Shown here piece by piece: positions 1 to 10,995 of a DNA stretch of 31,739 nucleotides. This DNA comes from Baumannia cicadellinicola str. Hc (Homalodisca coagulata) (GTDB taxonomy: Bacteria; Pseudomonadota; Gammaproteobacteria; Enterobacterales; Enterobacteriaceae): positions 347,534-379,272 of the forward strand of contig NC_007984.1 in NCBI RefSeq assembly GCF_000013185.1, written 5' to 3'. The position numbers were made by a program, and so were the translations under genes. A model generated the notes under the pieces. The model saw only the letters and a list, made by a program, of their open reading frames with translations. It was not told the DNA's origin and searched no databases. Position 1 is the first letter of the stretch. The number at the start of each line of letters is the position of its first letter.

Positions 1-73
1 CTAATTAAAAAATTAGATTGCATAATTAATAATTATTTTATTTTTCATTAATATAAAATATGTTACTATATAA
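1..73. other. Upstream region of the art operon, cut by the window edge
   Basis: AT-rich leader before artP. Bases 1-6 and 11-16 form a small inverted repeat (CTAATT, loop AAAA, AATTAG) that may belong to the end of an upstream gene. A TTGCAT at 18-23 resembles a -35 box, but I see no convincing -10 box at 16-18 bp from it. No Shine-Dalgarno sequence is visible before the artP ATG. The artP promoter may lie here or outside the window. Confidence 0.4.
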
Positions 74-802
74 ATGAGTATTGAACTTAATCAAGTTAAT
101 TTTTTTTATGGAATAGATCAAATACTATTTGATATTAATTTTACTTGTAAGTCTGGAGAAATATTAGTTTTACTTGGCCCAAGTGGTGCAGGTAAAAGTT
201 TATTATTACGAATACTCAATTTACTAGAAATTCCTAGTACGGGCAATTTAAATATTGCTGGTTATTATTTTGATTTTAAAAATAGACCTAATATTAAGAC
301 TATTCGTTTATTACGTCAGAAGGTTGGTATGGTTTTTCAACAATATCACCTTTGGCCTCATTTAACAGTAAGACAAAATTTAACTGAAGCTCCTTGTAGA
401 GTACAAGGATTAGTTCGTAAAATTGCTAATGCTCGTGCTGATAAATTACTCAATAGATTACAGCTTACTAATTTTGCAGAACGATTTCCTTTACATCTAT
501 CTGGTGGTGAACAACAAAGAGTAGCAATAGCTCGTGCATTAATGATGCAACCAAAAATTTTATTATTTGATGAACCAACTGCTGCACTCGATCCAGAAAT
601 TACAGCACAAATAGTAAGTATTATCCTTGAATTATCGCAAACAGGAATTACTCAGGTTATTGTTACTCATGAAATTGAATTAGCTCGTAAAATAGCTAGT
701 TACTTGTTATATATAGAAAAGGGCAAAATTATAGAAAAAGGTGATGCTAGTCATTTTTCTTGGCCACATACAAATAATTTTGCTTACTTTTTATCACATT
801 AA
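74..802 (+). CDS. artP: Arginine ABC transporter ATP-binding protein ArtP
   Basis: Cytoplasmic ATPase subunit of the arginine importer; ATP hydrolysis drives uptake through ArtQ/ArtM. The 242-residue protein has the same length as E. coli ArtP. Visible in order: Walker A GPSGAGKS (35-42), Q-loop Q89-Q90, the ABC signature LSGGEQQ (142-148), Walker B ending in DE (166-167), D-loop ALD (171-173) and switch His199. All catalytic motifs are intact. It is the first gene of an artPIQM-ordered operon, 20 bp before artI. There is no visible Shine-Dalgarno, but the ATG matches the family start (MSIEL against MSIQL in E. coli). Confidence 0.96.
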   Translation: MSIELNQVNFFYGIDQILFDINFTCKSGEILVLLGPSGAGKSLLLRILNLLEIPSTGNLNIAGYYFDFKNRPNIKTIRLLRQKVGMVFQQYHLWPHLTVRQNLTEAPCRVQGLVRKIANARADKLLNRLQLTNFAERFPLHLSGGEQQRVAIARALMMQPKILLFDEPTAALDPEITAQIVSIILELSQTGITQVIVTHEIELARKIASYLLYIEKGKIIEKGDASHFSWPHTNNFAYFLSH

Positions 803-822
803 GTGATACTAAGGTAGTCAAA

Positions 823-1551
823 ATGAATAAATTAATGATAATATTATTGTCAGTTATTTTCATTAGTTTTTCTAATGATGTTAATACATTACATTTTATT
901 ACTAATGCTAATTATGCACCATTTGAATTTATAAGTACTAATAATCAAATCCAAGGATTTGATATTGATATTGCAAATGCATTATGTAAAAATATGCATA
1001 AAATATGTACATTTACAAATCAGTCTTTTGAAAGTTTAATTCCTAGTTTAAATTATAAACGTTGTGATGCTGTCATAGCTGGTATAGATATAACTCCTGT
1101 ACGTATGAATGAAGTAATTTTTACCAATTCATATTATACTAATAATGCAATTTTTATTACTAAAAAAGATAAATTATTTTTAGTAAAAAATAATATGATC
1201 CATAAAATTGGAACATTAAATGGATCTACATATCAAAAGTATTTAGTAGATAAATATCCATCTATAAAAATAGTAGCTTATGATAGCTATCATAATGCAA
1301 TTTTAGATCTTAAAAGTGAACGTTTAGATAGCATCTTTGGTGATGCAGCTGTAATTAATCAATGGTTAAAAAAAGATAATAGTCTAATTACTGTTGGCAA
1401 TAAAATTACTGATAAATCTTATTTTGGTTTAGGTTTTGGTATTGCCATACGTAAAGATAATAATATTTTATTAGCAAACTTAAATCATGCTTTAGCATGC
1501 ATTAAACAAGATGGTACTTATCAAATAATTTACCAAAAATGGTTTCAATGA
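823..1551 (+). CDS. artI: Arginine-binding periplasmic protein of the Art importer
   Basis: Periplasmic solute-binding protein that delivers arginine to ArtQM. It has 242 residues; the first ~22 form a signal peptide with a hydrophobic core ([11 protein letters not shown]) after Lys3. The mature part begins with the family pattern of a strand followed by YAPFEF and [11 protein letters not shown], and contains SLIPSL and AGIDITPVR, all typical of the ArtI/ArtJ/HisJ family. Its position between artP and artQ matches E. coli artI rather than the separate artJ. Its stop overlaps the artQ start (ATGA), so the two are probably translationally coupled. ArtI and ArtJ are close paralogues, so ligand range is inferred. 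Confidence 0.92.
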   Translation: MNKLMIILLSVIFISFSNDVNTLHFITNANYAPFEFISTNNQIQGFDIDIANALCKNMHKICTFTNQSFESLIPSLNYKRCDAVIAGIDITPVRMNEVIFTNSYYTNNAIFITKKDKLFLVKNNMIHKIGTLNGSTYQKYLVDKYPSIKIVAYDSYHNAILDLKSERLDSIFGDAAVINQWLKKDNSLITVGNKITDKSYFGLGFGIAIRKDNNILLANLNHALACIKQDGTYQIIYQKWFQ

Positions 1552-2243
1552 AAGAATTTCTGTTTCTTCTTACCAATGCTGCAGTTACTACTCTCAAACT
1601 AGCTATATGTGCTCTAATTATAGGTTTAATTTTAGCTATTAGTTTAGCTCTTATAGAAGAACTGAAATTTTTAAAATGGTTAAGATTATTATGTAAAATA
1701 TTATTATTTATACTATATGGATTACCTGAAATATTAGTAGTATTATTTATATATTTAGGAATATCACAGTTATTATTAATAGCTACTTATTATATAAATA
1801 AGTGCATGATGGACATGCATTTGGGTTTTTTTGTTGTTAATCTTAACATTAGCCCATTTTCATGTGGTGTAATATCATTAGCTTTATTATATGCAGCCTA
1901 TGCATATCAGACAATACAAGGAGCGATTAAAGTAATATCAAAAGGCCAATGGGAATCAGGTCAATCATTAGGTATGGATAATTTTGTTATTTTTTTTCGC
2001 TTAATTTTACCTCAAATATGGCGGTATGCTTTACCTGGATTAGGTAATCAATGGTTAGTTTTATTAAAAGATACTACACTAGTATCTCTCATTAGCGTAA
2101 ATGATTTAATGCTACAAACAAAAAATATAATTATAATTACAAATAAACCTTATACATGGTATATAGTATCGGCAATGATTTATTTAATAATTGCACTCTT
2201 TAGCCAAGGTATAATATATATTTTACAGCGCAAAATAGTTTAG
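1548..2243 (+). CDS. artQ: Arginine ABC transporter permease ArtQ
   Basis: Inner-membrane permease that forms the translocation pore with ArtM. I chose the ATG at 1548, which overlaps the artI stop in ATGA, because MKEFLFL aligns with the E. coli start MNEFFPL; an in-frame ATG at 1539 would add only MVS. The product is 231 residues with about five hydrophobic helices. The cytoplasmic EAA-type loop that contacts ArtP is recognisable at about 136-155 ([10 protein letters not shown] followed by ILPQ). Residues around 87-102 replace the E. coli loop with a divergent stretch. It is the third gene of the operon, 21 bp before artM. Confidence 0.93.
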   Translation: MKEFLFLLTNAAVTTLKLAICALIIGLILAISLALIEELKFLKWLRLLCKILLFILYGLPEILVVLFIYLGISQLLLIATYYINKCMMDMHLGFFVVNLNISPFSCGVISLALLYAAYAYQTIQGAIKVISKGQWESGQSLGMDNFVIFFRLILPQIWRYALPGLGNQWLVLLKDTTLVSLISVNDLMLQTKNIIIITNKPYTWYIVSAMIYLIIALFSQGIIYILQRKIV

Positions 2244-2264
2244 ATAAACATAGATTATGTTCTA

Positions 2265-2936
2265 ATGTTTAATTATTTCATTACATTATTATTTGGTTTA
2301 CCAAATAGTCTATCATTAATGATAGCAGCAGTTTTAATAGCATTAGTATTAGCTTTAATATTTACTACAATCATTATTTTAAATATACCAATATTATCAT
2401 ATTTAGTTAAAATATATATTTTAGTTTTTACTGGCACTCCATTTTTAATACAACTATTTTTAATTTATTATGGTCCAGGACAATTTGTCGATTTATATTC
2501 TCCTTGGGTATGGTCTTTATTATCACAACCTTGGTTATGTGCTATGCTAGCTTTAGCATTAAATAGCACTGCTTATAGTACACAATTATTTGTAGGAGCT
2601 ATAAGAGCTATACCTTTAGGACAATGGCATGCTTGTACTACGCTTGGTATGGATAAAAAACAATCTTTGTTTGTTTTAATGCCACTTGCTCTGAAAAGAA
2701 GTTTAAATGCTTATTCGAATGAAATTATACTTGTATTAAAAAGTACTTCTTTAGTTTATACAATTACAATTATGGATGTTATGGGTTATAGCCAATTAAT
2801 TTATGGCAGAACTTATGATATTAAAGTCTTTATAGTTACTGGTATTATCTATTGTTTAATTATTTCAATAATTAAAATATTAATACATTATATTAAACAA
2901 CGTATTTTACGCTTTGAGTTACATCATAATCAATAA
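2265..2936 (+). CDS. artM: Arginine ABC transporter permease ArtM
   Basis: Second membrane subunit of the arginine importer, pairing with ArtQ. It has 223 residues (E. coli 222). It keeps the segment FTGTPFLIQLFLIYYGPGQF (56-75), the SAYSTQLF-like motif (here STAYSTQLF) and the EAA loop near 122-140 (HACTTLGMDKK, then MPLALKRS). It ends the operon; 335 bp of stem-loop-rich spacer separate it from rpsJ. With artP, artI and artQ intact, the importer should work, so the cell probably takes arginine from its host or a partner symbiont (inference). Confidence 0.94.
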   Translation: MFNYFITLLFGLPNSLSLMIAAVLIALVLALIFTTIIILNIPILSYLVKIYILVFTGTPFLIQLFLIYYGPGQFVDLYSPWVWSLLSQPWLCAMLALALNSTAYSTQLFVGAIRAIPLGQWHACTTLGMDKKQSLFVLMPLALKRSLNAYSNEIILVLKSTSLVYTITIMDVMGYSQLIYGRTYDIKVFIVTGIIYCLIISIIKILIHYIKQRILRFELHHNQ

Positions 2937-3583
<647 letters not shown>

Positions 3584-3608
3584 TAAATATGAAAAGGAAT
3601 CCAAATTA

Positions 3609-4247
3609 GTGAAAGGTTTAATTGGACGTAAAATAGGGATGACGCGTATTTTTACTGATGAAGGTATATCAATTCCTATAACTATTATACAAGTAGAACC
3701 AAACATAATAACTCAGGTAAAATCTATCCAGACAGATGGATATTATGCTTATCAGGTTACTACAGGGACTAAAAAACCAAACTTAGTTATTAAACCGGAA
3801 GCTGGTCACTTTGCAAAAGCTGGAACTAAAGCAGGTCGTAGTTTATGGGAATTTCGTCTTAAACATGAAGAAAAACCAATTAATATTGGTGAAATTCTAA
3901 CATTAGAATATTTTACGAATATTAAAAAAGTAGATATTACTGGTACATCTAAAGGAAAAGGATTCTCAGGTACAGTTAAGCGTTGGAATTTTCATATGCA
4001 AGATGCTAGTCATGGAAACTCATTATCGCATCGCGTTACTGGTTCTATAGGTCAAAACCAAACTCCTGGTAAAGTTTTTAAAGGAAAAAAGATGGCCGGA
4101 CATATGGGTAATAAACGTGTAACAATTCAAAATTTAGATATCATACGTATTGATCTAAGAAAAAATTTATTACTTATAAAAGGTGCAATTCCAGGAGCGC
4201 CAGGAAATGATCTAATTATTAAACCAGCAATTAAACTATCGCATTAA
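3609..4247 (+). CDS. rplC: 50S ribosomal protein L3
   Basis: Early 50S assembly protein near the peptidyl transferase centre. I chose GTG at 3609 because the protein then reads [15 protein letters not shown], in register with E. coli MIGLVGKKVGMTRIF, and an AAAGGAA Shine-Dalgarno (3593-3599) is 9 nt upstream. The ATG at 3555 lies inside rpsJ and would add 18 residues without counterparts. This gives 212 residues (E. coli 209). The motif [20 protein letters not shown] is intact; its second Gln (151 here) corresponds to Gln150, the residue methylated by PrmB, whose gene lies at 18565-19500. Confidence 0.96.
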   Translation: MKGLIGRKIGMTRIFTDEGISIPITIIQVEPNIITQVKSIQTDGYYAYQVTTGTKKPNLVIKPEAGHFAKAGTKAGRSLWEFRLKHEEKPINIGEILTLEYFTNIKKVDITGTSKGKGFSGTVKRWNFHMQDASHGNSLSHRVTGSIGQNQTPGKVFKGKKMAGHMGNKRVTIQNLDIIRIDLRKNLLLIKGAIPGAPGNDLIIKPAIKLSH

Positions 4248-4258
4248 GGATATATCTA

Positions 4259-4864
4259 ATGGAATTAGTATTACAAGATACGCAAAAGTCTTTGACTGTT
4301 TCCAATAATATCTTTGGGTATAGATTTAATGAAGCTTTGATACATCAAGTAATTGTAGCATATGCTGCTCATACAAGATCAGGAAACCATGCTCAAAAAA
4401 GTCGTGCTGAAGTAGTAGGTTCTAACAAAAAACCATGGCGTCAAAAAGGTACTGGACGAGCACGTGCAGGGACAGTAAAAAGTCCGCTTTGGCGGTCTGG
4501 TGGTGTTACCTTTGCAGCAAAACCTAGAGATTATAGCCAAAAAATTAATAAGAAAATGTATCGTGGAGCTTTAAAAAGTATTTTTTCTGAATTAATTAGA
4601 CAAAAACGTTTAATTGTTGTTGAGCAGTTCTGTATTCAAGCACCAAAAACTAAACTATTAGTCGATAAATTAAAAAAAATTACTCTGAAAAAAGTACTCA
4701 TTATTACGCATCTTTTAGAACTAAACTTACTTTTAGCAGCGCGTAATCTTTATACAGTAGAAATATGTGATATTGCTAATATTAATCTTATTAGCTTAGT
4801 AACTTTTGATCAGGTAATTATTACCGCTAATTCGATCAAACAGATCGAGGAAAGATTGATATGA
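4259..4864 (+). CDS. rplD: 50S ribosomal protein L4
   Basis: 50S protein whose long loop lines the peptide exit tunnel; in E. coli it also represses the S10 operon through the leader mRNA. It has 201 residues, the same as E. coli, starting [14 protein letters not shown]. The tunnel loop is visible around 45-95 ([15 protein letters not shown], then [12 protein letters not shown]). The carboxy half is more divergent but keeps [24 protein letters not shown] at 4249-4252 precedes the ATG. The stop overlaps the rplW start in ATGA, which implies coupling. Confidence 0.97.
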   Translation: MELVLQDTQKSLTVSNNIFGYRFNEALIHQVIVAYAAHTRSGNHAQKSRAEVVGSNKKPWRQKGTGRARAGTVKSPLWRSGGVTFAAKPRDYSQKINKKMYRGALKSIFSELIRQKRLIVVEQFCIQAPKTKLLVDKLKKITLKKVLIITHLLELNLLLAARNLYTVEICDIANINLISLVTFDQVIITANSIKQIEERLI

Positions 4865-5163
4865 TTTATGACAATCGTTTACTTAAAGTAATATGTGCTC
4901 CACATGTTTCTGAAAAAACCTCTGCAGTAATGGAAAAAAATAATATTCTAGTATTAAAAGTTGATAAAAAAGCTACTAAAGCTGCAATTAAACAAGCGAT
5001 ACTTCAGTTATTTGAAGTAAAAGTAAAAGAGATACATACAATTATCGTTAAAGGTAAAACAAAACGTCACGGAAAACGTATTGGTTTTCGTAGTAACTGG
5101 AAAAAAGCATATATTACTTTATATGAAGGACAAAATTTTACTTTGATAAACGGCGCAAAGTAA
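4861..5163 (+). CDS. rplW: 50S ribosomal protein L23
   Basis: 50S protein at the exit of the peptide tunnel and docking site for trigger factor and SRP. It has 100 residues, the E. coli length. The start [20 protein letters not shown] matches the family, as do [22 protein letters not shown] (split by one or two changes) and the basic extended loop at 65-85. Translation probably starts by coupling to rplD because the two genes overlap by four bases. It is followed by a 19-bp gap and rplB. Confidence 0.97.
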   Translation: MIYDNRLLKVICAPHVSEKTSAVMEKNNILVLKVDKKATKAAIKQAILQLFEVKVKEIHTIIVKGKTKRHGKRIGFRSNWKKAYITLYEGQNFTLINGAK

Positions 5164-5182
5164 GTCGGAGAACAAAAAACAA

Positions 5183-6001
5183 ATGACTATTGTAAAATGT
5201 AAGCCTACTTCGCCTGCTAGGCGTCATGTAATTAAAGTAGTTAATCCTGAACTACATAAAGGAAAACCATTTATTCCATTATTAGAAACTATAAGTAAAT
5301 CAGGTGGTCGTAATAATAATGGTCATATAACCACACGTCACGTTGGTGGTGGCCATAAGCAACGTTATCGTATCATAGATTTTAAACGTAATAAAGATAA
5401 TATTGCAGCAAAAATAGAAAGAATAGAGTACGATCCAAATCGTTCAGCTAATATAGCCTTAGTCTTGTATCAAGATGGTGAACGGCGTTATATTATAGCT
5501 CCAAAAGGATTAAAAGTAGGTGACCAAATCATATCTGGTCATCATGCAACAATAAAAACTGGTAATACTCTACCAATACAAAATATACCTCTTGGTTCTA
5601 TAGTACATAATGTAGAAATAAAACCAGGTAAAGGTGGTCAAATAGCTAGATCTGCTGGTGCAAGTGTACAAATTATAGCCCGTGACTATAAATATGTAAC
5701 TTTACGGTTACGTTCAGGTGAAATACGCAGAATTCATTCTGAATGTCGTGCTACTTTAGGTGAAGTTGGTAATGCTGAACATATGCTGCGTGTTCTTGGT
5801 AAAGCTGGTGCTAATCGTTGGCGTAGTATTCGTCCAACAGTACGTGGTACTGCAATGAATCCAGTTGATCATCCTCATGGAGGTGGTGAAGGTCGTAATT
5901 TTGGAAAGCACCCCGTATCTCCATGGGGAAAAAAAACTAAAGGTAAAAAGACGCGTAATAATAGACTCACTGATAAGTTTATTGTGCACCGTCGTAGCTA
6001 A
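5183..6001 (+). CDS. rplB: 50S ribosomal protein L2
   Basis: One of the most conserved 50S proteins, needed for subunit joining and peptidyl transfer. It has 272 residues (E. coli 273). It carries the RNA-binding core with [20 protein letters not shown] around 41-60 and the carboxy motif [17 protein letters not shown] near 222-238, which contains the His (229 in E. coli numbering) near the catalytic centre. The CGGAGAAC at 5165-5172 gives a Shine-Dalgarno about 10 nt before the ATG. The gene is fully intact and basic, as expected. Confidence 0.98.
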   Translation: MTIVKCKPTSPARRHVIKVVNPELHKGKPFIPLLETISKSGGRNNNGHITTRHVGGGHKQRYRIIDFKRNKDNIAAKIERIEYDPNRSANIALVLYQDGERRYIIAPKGLKVGDQIISGHHATIKTGNTLPIQNIPLGSIVHNVEIKPGKGGQIARSAGASVQIIARDYKYVTLRLRSGEIRRIHSECRATLGEVGNAEHMLRVLGKAGANRWRSIRPTVRGTAMNPVDHPHGGGEGRNFGKHPVSPWGKKTKGKKTRNNRLTDKFIVHRRS

Positions 6002-6022
6002 TAACAACTAGAGGATTAATGG

Positions 6023-6301
6023 ATGCCACGTTCGCTTAAGAAAGGCCCTTTTATAGATCTACATTTATTACAAAAAGTAGAGAAAGCAGTAAAAACTAAC
6101 GATAAAAAACCTATTCGAACTTGGTCTCGTCGTTCGACAATTTTTCCACAAATGATAGGTTTGACTATCGCAGTACATAATGGAAGACAACATATACCTA
6201 TTTTTGTAGCTGATGAAATGGTAGGTCATAAACTAGGTGAATTTGCACCAACAAGGACTTATCGCGGTCATACAGCAGATAAAAAAGCTAAAAAGTATTA
6301 G
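6023..6301 (+). CDS. rpsS: 30S ribosomal protein S19
   Basis: 30S head protein that forms a complex with S13 and contacts the A-site region. It has 92 residues, the E. coli length, starting [16 protein letters not shown], with the signature [21 protein letters not shown] near the carboxy end. AGAGGA (6010-6015) provides the Shine-Dalgarno. It lies in the usual rplB-rpsS-rplV order. Confidence 0.98.
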   Translation: MPRSLKKGPFIDLHLLQKVEKAVKTNDKKPIRTWSRRSTIFPQMIGLTIAVHNGRQHIPIFVADEMVGHKLGEFAPTRTYRGHTADKKAKKY

Positions 6302-6331
6302 TTTTCTAGCTTATAAATAAAGGTTAAATAA

Positions 6332-6664
6332 ATGGAAACTATTGCTAAACATCGTTACGCAAATTCTTCTGCCCAAAAATTACGTTTAGTAATTAACTTA
6401 ATTAGAGGAAAAGAAGTATCTAAAGCACTAGAAATATTAACTTATACTAATAAAAAAGCAGCTAATTTAGTAAAAAAAGTATTAGAGTCTGCTATTGCTA
6501 ACGCTGAACATAACGATGGTGCTGATGTTGATGATCTTAAAATAGCAAAAATATTTGTTGATGTTGGACCAAGCATAAAACGCATTATGCCTCGTGCTAA
6601 AGGTCGTGTAGACCATATCCTTAAGCGTACTAGCCATATTACAGTTGTTGTATCTGATCGTTAA
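6332..6664 (+). CDS. rplV: 50S ribosomal protein L22
   Basis: 50S protein with a long hairpin reaching into the peptide exit tunnel. It has 110 residues, the E. coli length. It starts [20 protein letters not shown] and keeps the hairpin [20 protein letters not shown] (about 86-105), which includes the tunnel tip. AAAGGTT upstream (6319-6325) is a plausible Shine-Dalgarno. The stop at 6662-6664 is 16 bp before the chosen rpsC start. Confidence 0.98.
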   Translation: METIAKHRYANSSAQKLRLVINLIRGKEVSKALEILTYTNKKAANLVKKVLESAIANAEHNDGADVDDLKIAKIFVDVGPSIKRIMPRAKGRVDHILKRTSHITVVVSDR

Positions 6665-6680
6665 AATATGGAGATTAATA

Positions 6681-7382
6681 ATGGGTCAGAAAGTCCATCC
6701 TAATGGATTCCGTTTAGGGATTATTAAATATTGGAACTCTACTTGGTATGCGAATAAAAAAGAATTCGCTCAATACCTGAATAGCGACTTTAAGGTTCGT
6801 CAATTTCTTGCTAGTGAACTAACTAAAGCCTCTATTTCCCGAGTAGTTATAGAACGTCCCGCTAAAAGTATTCGTATTACTATTCATACGGCACGTCCAG
6901 GTATTATAATTGGTAAAAAAGGTGAAGATGTTGAAAAATTACGTAAGTCTATTTCTTTAATTGCTGGTGTTCCATCGCAGATTAATATTGCTGAAGTACG
7001 TAAACCAGAACTAAATGCTAAACTTGTTGCTGAAAGTATTGTTTCACAAATAGAACGTCGTGTTATATTCCGTCGTGCTATGAAACGTGCTGTACAAAAC
7101 ACTATACGCTTAGGTGCTAAAGGTATTAAAGTCGAAGTTAGTGGTCGTTTAAGTGGCGTAGAAATAGCACGTACAGAGTGGTACCGTGAAGGTCGTGTGC
7201 CTTTGCATACTTTACGTGCCGATATAGATTATCATGTATCTGAGGCTCATACTACTTATGGTGTTATAGGAGTAAAAGTTTGGATCTTTAAAGGTGAGAT
7301 ATTAGATGGTATGATGGCAGTAGAACCAACAATAGAATCTATTACTCCACCAAAAACTCAGCAACGTAAAGGCCGTAAGTGA
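6681..7382 (+). CDS. rpsC: 30S ribosomal protein S3
   Basis: 30S head protein at the mRNA entry channel with helicase activity shared with S4 and S5. I start at ATG 6681, which yields [14 protein letters not shown] and 233 residues, exactly the E. coli length; the in-frame codon at 6645 would overlap rplV and add 12 alien residues. GGAG at 6670-6673 is the Shine-Dalgarno. A type II KH domain is visible with GKKG at 78-81, and the conserved [20 protein letters not shown] follows. The tail ends in the basic QQRKGRK. Confidence 0.97.
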   Translation: MGQKVHPNGFRLGIIKYWNSTWYANKKEFAQYLNSDFKVRQFLASELTKASISRVVIERPAKSIRITIHTARPGIIIGKKGEDVEKLRKSISLIAGVPSQINIAEVRKPELNAKLVAESIVSQIERRVIFRRAMKRAVQNTIRLGAKGIKVEVSGRLSGVEIARTEWYREGRVPLHTLRADIDYHVSEAHTTYGVIGVKVWIFKGEILDGMMAVEPTIESITPPKTQQRKGRK

Positions 7383-7393
7383 GGTAATCGCTA

Positions 7394-7807
7394 ATGTTAC
7401 AACCAAAGCGAACAAAATTTCGTAAAATGCAAAAAGGCCGTAACCGTGGCTTAGCATTGGATACGAATGTTAACTTCGGTACTTTTGGTTTAAAAGCGGT
7501 GGATCGTGGTCGTCTGACAGCTCGTCAAATAGAAGCTGCACGTCGTACTATAACACGTGCTATTAAACGTCAAGGAAAAATTTGGATTCGTATTTTTCCA
7601 GATAAACCAATTACTGAAAAACCTCTAGAAGTACGTATGGGGAAAGGTAAGGGGAATGTTGAAAATTGGGTTGCCTTAATTAAGCCTGGAAAAATATTAT
7701 ACGAAATAGACGGAGTGACAGAAGAGCTAGCTCGCGAAGCTTTAAGACTAGCAGCAGCTAAACTACCAATGAAAACTACTTTTGCAAATAAGATGATATT
7801 ATCATGA
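7394..7807 (+). CDS. rplP: 50S ribosomal protein L16
   Basis: 50S protein that contacts A-site tRNA and the central protuberance. It has 137 residues (E. coli 136), starting [19 protein letters not shown]. It keeps the signatures [18 protein letters not shown] and [15 protein letters not shown], and an arginine at 82 (in VRMGKGKG), which corresponds to the site hydroxylated by YcfD in E. coli. GAGGTAA at 7381-7387 precedes the ATG. Its TGA overlaps the rpmC ATG by four bases. Confidence 0.97.
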   Translation: MLQPKRTKFRKMQKGRNRGLALDTNVNFGTFGLKAVDRGRLTARQIEAARRTITRAIKRQGKIWIRIFPDKPITEKPLEVRMGKGKGNVENWVALIKPGKILYEIDGVTEELAREALRLAAAKLPMKTTFANKMILS

Positions 7808-7995
7808 TTAAACAAGAGTTACGTGATAAAGACACGAAAGAATTACATATAGAATTACTAGGTTTATTTCGTGAACAATTTAATTTACGTATGCAAGCTG
7901 CTAGTGGTCAACTACAGCAAACTCATTTATTAAAAAAAGTACGTAATAAAATCGCGCGTGTTAAAACATTATTAACTGATAATACTGGTGTATAA
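7804..7995 (+). CDS. rpmC: 50S ribosomal protein L29
   Basis: Small two-helix 50S protein next to L23 at the tunnel exit. It has 63 residues, the E. coli length. The pattern [34 protein letters not shown] and the carboxy [13 protein letters not shown] (each given in part) fit L29. Its ATG lies within the rplP stop (ATGA), so it is probably coupled to rplP. The stop is one base before the preferred rpsQ start. Confidence 0.96.
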   Translation: MIKQELRDKDTKELHIELLGLFREQFNLRMQAASGQLQQTHLLKKVRNKIARVKTLLTDNTGV

Positions 7996-7996
7996 T

Positions 7997-8257
7997 GTGG
8001 ATATAAAAAAGAATATTCGTATTAAACAAGGTCGTGTCGTTAGTAATAAAATGGATAAATCAATTGTAGTAGCAATTGAACGTATTATTAAACATCCTAT
8101 ATATGGTAAGTACATAAAACGTACAACTAAAATTCATGCCCATGATGAAAATAATGCTTGTAATATTGGTGATTTAATTGAAATAAAAGAATGTCGTCCT
8201 ATTTCTAAAACTAAATCCTGGATACTTATCCGTATTATAGAAAAAGCTATTTGTTAA
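7997..8257 (+). CDS. rpsQ: 30S ribosomal protein S17
   Basis: Primary 16S rRNA-binding protein of the 30S body. The start is uncertain: GTG at 7997 gives 86 residues (E. coli 84) and reads [15 protein letters not shown], close to E. coli MTDKIRTLQGRVV; GTG at 7988 would add three residues and overlap rpmC. The later start has a GGTG at 7987-7990 as a weak Shine-Dalgarno. Conserved parts include [21 protein letters not shown] and [13 protein letters not shown]. It is the last gene of the S10 operon and is followed by a terminator hairpin. Confidence 0.93.
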   Translation: MDIKKNIRIKQGRVVSNKMDKSIVVAIERIIKHPIYGKYIKRTTKIHAHDENNACNIGDLIEIKECRPISKTKSWILIRIIEKAIC

Positions 8258-8276
8258 ATAAAAAATATAAGTTTAG

Positions 8277-8780
<504 letters not shown>

Positions 8781-8791
8781 GGAATAAAAGT

Positions 8792-9106
8792 ATGGCAACA
8801 AAAATTCGTTGTACTGATGAAGTAATAGTACTTACTGGTAAGTATAAAGGCAAACGTGGTATAGTAATAGCTATTTATTCACTTGGTAAAGCAATAGTAT
8901 CAGGAATTAATATTGTTAAAAAACATCAAAAACCTGTTCCTGCACTTAATAAAACAGGAGGTATTATTGAGAAGGAATCAGTTATTCATATTTCTAATCT
9001 TACTATTTTTAATACCAAGATGAATCAAGCAGATCGCGTTAGTTTTAAAACTATTAATGGCAAAAAAGTTCGTGTTTTTAAATCGAATGGTCAAACTATT
9101 AATTAG
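8792..9106 (+). CDS. rplX: 50S ribosomal protein L24
   Basis: Assembly-initiating 50S protein that binds the 5' domain of 23S rRNA. It has 104 residues, the E. coli length. It has a KOW motif near 8-35 ([16 protein letters not shown]) and the conserved [21 protein letters not shown] (split by few changes). The AGGAAT at 8779-8784 serves as Shine-Dalgarno. The middle region is somewhat divergent ([12 protein letters not shown]), typical of this gene in fast-evolving genomes. Confidence 0.96.
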   Translation: MATKIRCTDEVIVLTGKYKGKRGIVIAIYSLGKAIVSGINIVKKHQKPVPALNKTGGIIEKESVIHISNLTIFNTKMNQADRVSFKTINGKKVRVFKSNGQTIN

Positions 9107-9129
9107 TCTAGTTAGGAGCTAAGAGTAAA

Positions 9130-9675
9130 ATGGCAAAATTATCTGATATTTATCAGGAACAAGTAATTGATAAATTAATTAATCAGTTTAGTTATAAGTC
9201 TAGGATGCAAGTTCCTAATATCGAAAAAATTATTTTAAATATGGGTGTTGGTCAAACAGTTACTGATAAAAAGCTTTTAGATAATGCTGTAGCTAATTTA
9301 ACTGCTATTTCAGGTCAAAAACCAATTATTACTAAAGCCCGTAAATCTATTGCTAGTTTTAAGATTCGTCATGGTTATCCTATAGGTTGTAAAGTAACAT
9401 TACGTGGTAAACGTATGTGGGAATTTTTTGATAAACTAATTTCGATTGTAATACCACGCATTCGTGATTTTCGTGGTTTTTCTATAAAATCATTTGATGG
9501 TCGCGGTAATTATTCGATAGGAGTTGTAGAGCAAATTATTTTTCCAGAAATTGATTATGATAAAATAGATCGTGTTCGTGGTATGAATATTACAATTACT
9601 ACGACTGCAAATTCTAACAATGAAGGATATGCTCTATTATCAGCCTTAAACTTTCCATTTAGAAAAAATAAATAA
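9130..9675 (+). CDS. rplE: 50S ribosomal protein L5
   Basis: 50S central protuberance protein that carries 5S rRNA with L18 and L25. It has 181 residues (E. coli 179). Conserved segments are [52 protein letters not shown] and [26 protein letters not shown] (9115-9121) is a strong Shine-Dalgarno. In E. coli S8 represses the spc operon by binding mRNA around the rplX-rplE junction; I could not recognise that fold in the 23-bp gap here. Confidence 0.97.
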   Translation: MAKLSDIYQEQVIDKLINQFSYKSRMQVPNIEKIILNMGVGQTVTDKKLLDNAVANLTAISGQKPIITKARKSIASFKIRHGYPIGCKVTLRGKRMWEFFDKLISIVIPRIRDFRGFSIKSFDGRGNYSIGVVEQIIFPEIDYDKIDRVRGMNITITTTANSNNEGYALLSALNFPFRKNK

Positions 9676-9697
9676 AAGAAATAGGTATAAACTACTA

Positions 9698-10003
9698 ATG
9701 ACTAAGCAGTCTATCAGGGCACGCGAATTTAAGCGGATAATATTAGCAAAAAAATTTTTTGCAAAACGTATTAAACTTAAGCAAATTATATCAAATATAC
9801 ATTCTTCTTCTGAAGAACGTTGGAATGCTATTATCAAATTACAGCAATTACCACGTGATTCTAGTCGATCTCGTCAAAGAAATCGCTGCAGCCAAACAGG
9901 TAGGCCACATGCTTTTTTACGTAAATTTGGATTAAGCCGTATTAAAGTACGTGAAGCTGCTATGCGTGGAGAAATTCCTGGCTTAAGGAAAGCAAGTTGG
10001 TGA
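9698..10003 (+). CDS. rpsN: 30S ribosomal protein S14
   Basis: 30S head protein, needed for assembly and tRNA positioning. It has 101 residues, the long zinc-free form found in E. coli. The amino half is divergent ([17 protein letters not shown]), while the carboxy half is strongly conserved: [20 protein letters not shown] and [20 protein letters not shown] followed by PGLRKASW. No convincing Shine-Dalgarno is seen (AATAGG at 9680-9685 is a weak candidate). Confidence 0.96.
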   Translation: MTKQSIRAREFKRIILAKKFFAKRIKLKQIISNIHSSSEERWNAIIKLQQLPRDSSRSRQRNRCSQTGRPHAFLRKFGLSRIKVREAAMRGEIPGLRKASW

Positions 10004-10035
10004 TATAACTAATTAACATTTATGGAACTAATTAA

Positions 10036-10434
10036 ATGAGTATGCAAGATCCTATAGCAGATATGTTGACTCGTATTCGTAATGGTCAAACTGCTCATAA
10101 AACAATATTATTTATGCCTTCATCTAAACTAAAAGTTGCAATTGCTCGTTTACTTCAAGAAGAAGGTTTTATTAAAGATTATAAAGTTGAAGGAAATATT
10201 AAAAAAAAACCAGTATTAAAAATTTTCCTAAAATACTTCCAAGGAAAGCCTGTAATAGAAAATATTCAGCGTATTAGTCGTCCTAGTTTGCGGATTTATA
10301 GAAAAAAAACTGCATTACCTAATATTATGGGAGGTATGGGTATTGCTATTATTTCTACTTCTAAAGGTATAATGACTGATTATACAGCTCGTCAAGCTGG
10401 TCTTGGTGGTGAGATTATTTGTCATGTAGCTTAA
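10036..10434 (+). CDS. rpsH: 30S ribosomal protein S8
   Basis: Primary 16S rRNA-binding protein and, in E. coli, translational repressor of the spc operon. It has 132 residues (E. coli 130), starting [18 protein letters not shown]. The RNA-binding signature [20 protein letters not shown] near the carboxy end is intact. The upstream DNA has two copies of AACTAATTAA (10007-10016 and 10026-10035), the second ending at the ATG, and a five-codon ORF (10022-10039) whose stop overlaps this start codon. Confidence 0.97.
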   Translation: MSMQDPIADMLTRIRNGQTAHKTILFMPSSKLKVAIARLLQEEGFIKDYKVEGNIKKKPVLKIFLKYFQGKPVIENIQRISRPSLRIYRKKTALPNIMGGMGIAIISTSKGIMTDYTARQAGLGGEIICHVA

Positions 10435-10448
10435 TTGGGAATTAAAGT

Positions 10449-10982
10449 ATGTCTCGTATTGCAAAATTACCTATTAATATTCCTCCGAATGTAGGAGTTG
10501 AAATTAACGGGCAAAAAATTACGATAAAAGGTGATAATGGTGAGTTAACGCATACTATTAATAATGCAGTATCAATTCAAAAAATTGATGATCAGTTAAC
10601 TTTTGTTCCACGTCATAATTATACTCATGGTTGGGCTCTTGCAGGCACTACACGTGCTATATTAAATAGTATGGTAATTGGTGTAACACAAGGCTTTACT
10701 AAAAAGCTACAGCTAATAGGTGTAGGTTACCGTATTACTTTGAATAATCATGTTATTAGTTTATTTTTGGGTTACTCTCATACTATTAATTATAAATTAC
10801 CTATGAATATTACTGCAGAATGTCCTAGTCCAACTGAAATAATACTAAAAAGTGCTGATAAACAAGCTCTTGGTCAAGTTGCTATAGATCTACATTCCTA
10901 TCGTCACCCTGACCCTTATAAGGGTAAAGGTATTCGTTATGCGGAAGAAATAGTATATACCAAAGAAGCTAAGAAAAAGTAA
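10449..10982 (+). CDS. rplF: 50S ribosomal protein L6
   Basis: 50S protein near the sarcin-ricin loop and the factor-binding site. It has 177 residues, the E. coli length, with two repeated alpha/beta domains. [20 protein letters not shown] starts the first; the conserved LQLIGVGYR and the carboxy motif [19 protein letters not shown] (with one difference from E. coli) mark the second. GGGAATTAAAG before the ATG provides a Shine-Dalgarno. The loop around 60-75 has several substitutions ([16 protein letters not shown]) without loss of length. Confidence 0.97.
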   Translation: MSRIAKLPINIPPNVGVEINGQKITIKGDNGELTHTINNAVSIQKIDDQLTFVPRHNYTHGWALAGTTRAILNSMVIGVTQGFTKKLQLIGVGYRITLNNHVISLFLGYSHTINYKLPMNITAECPSPTEIILKSADKQALGQVAIDLHSYRHPDPYKGKGIRYAEEIVYTKEAKKK

Positions 10983-10995
10983 AGGTAAGTAGTGA

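Noticed and set aside
6645..6680. S3 start at 6645
   Set aside because: It overlaps the end of rplV; ATG 6681 gives the exact E. coli length and start MGQKVHPNG.
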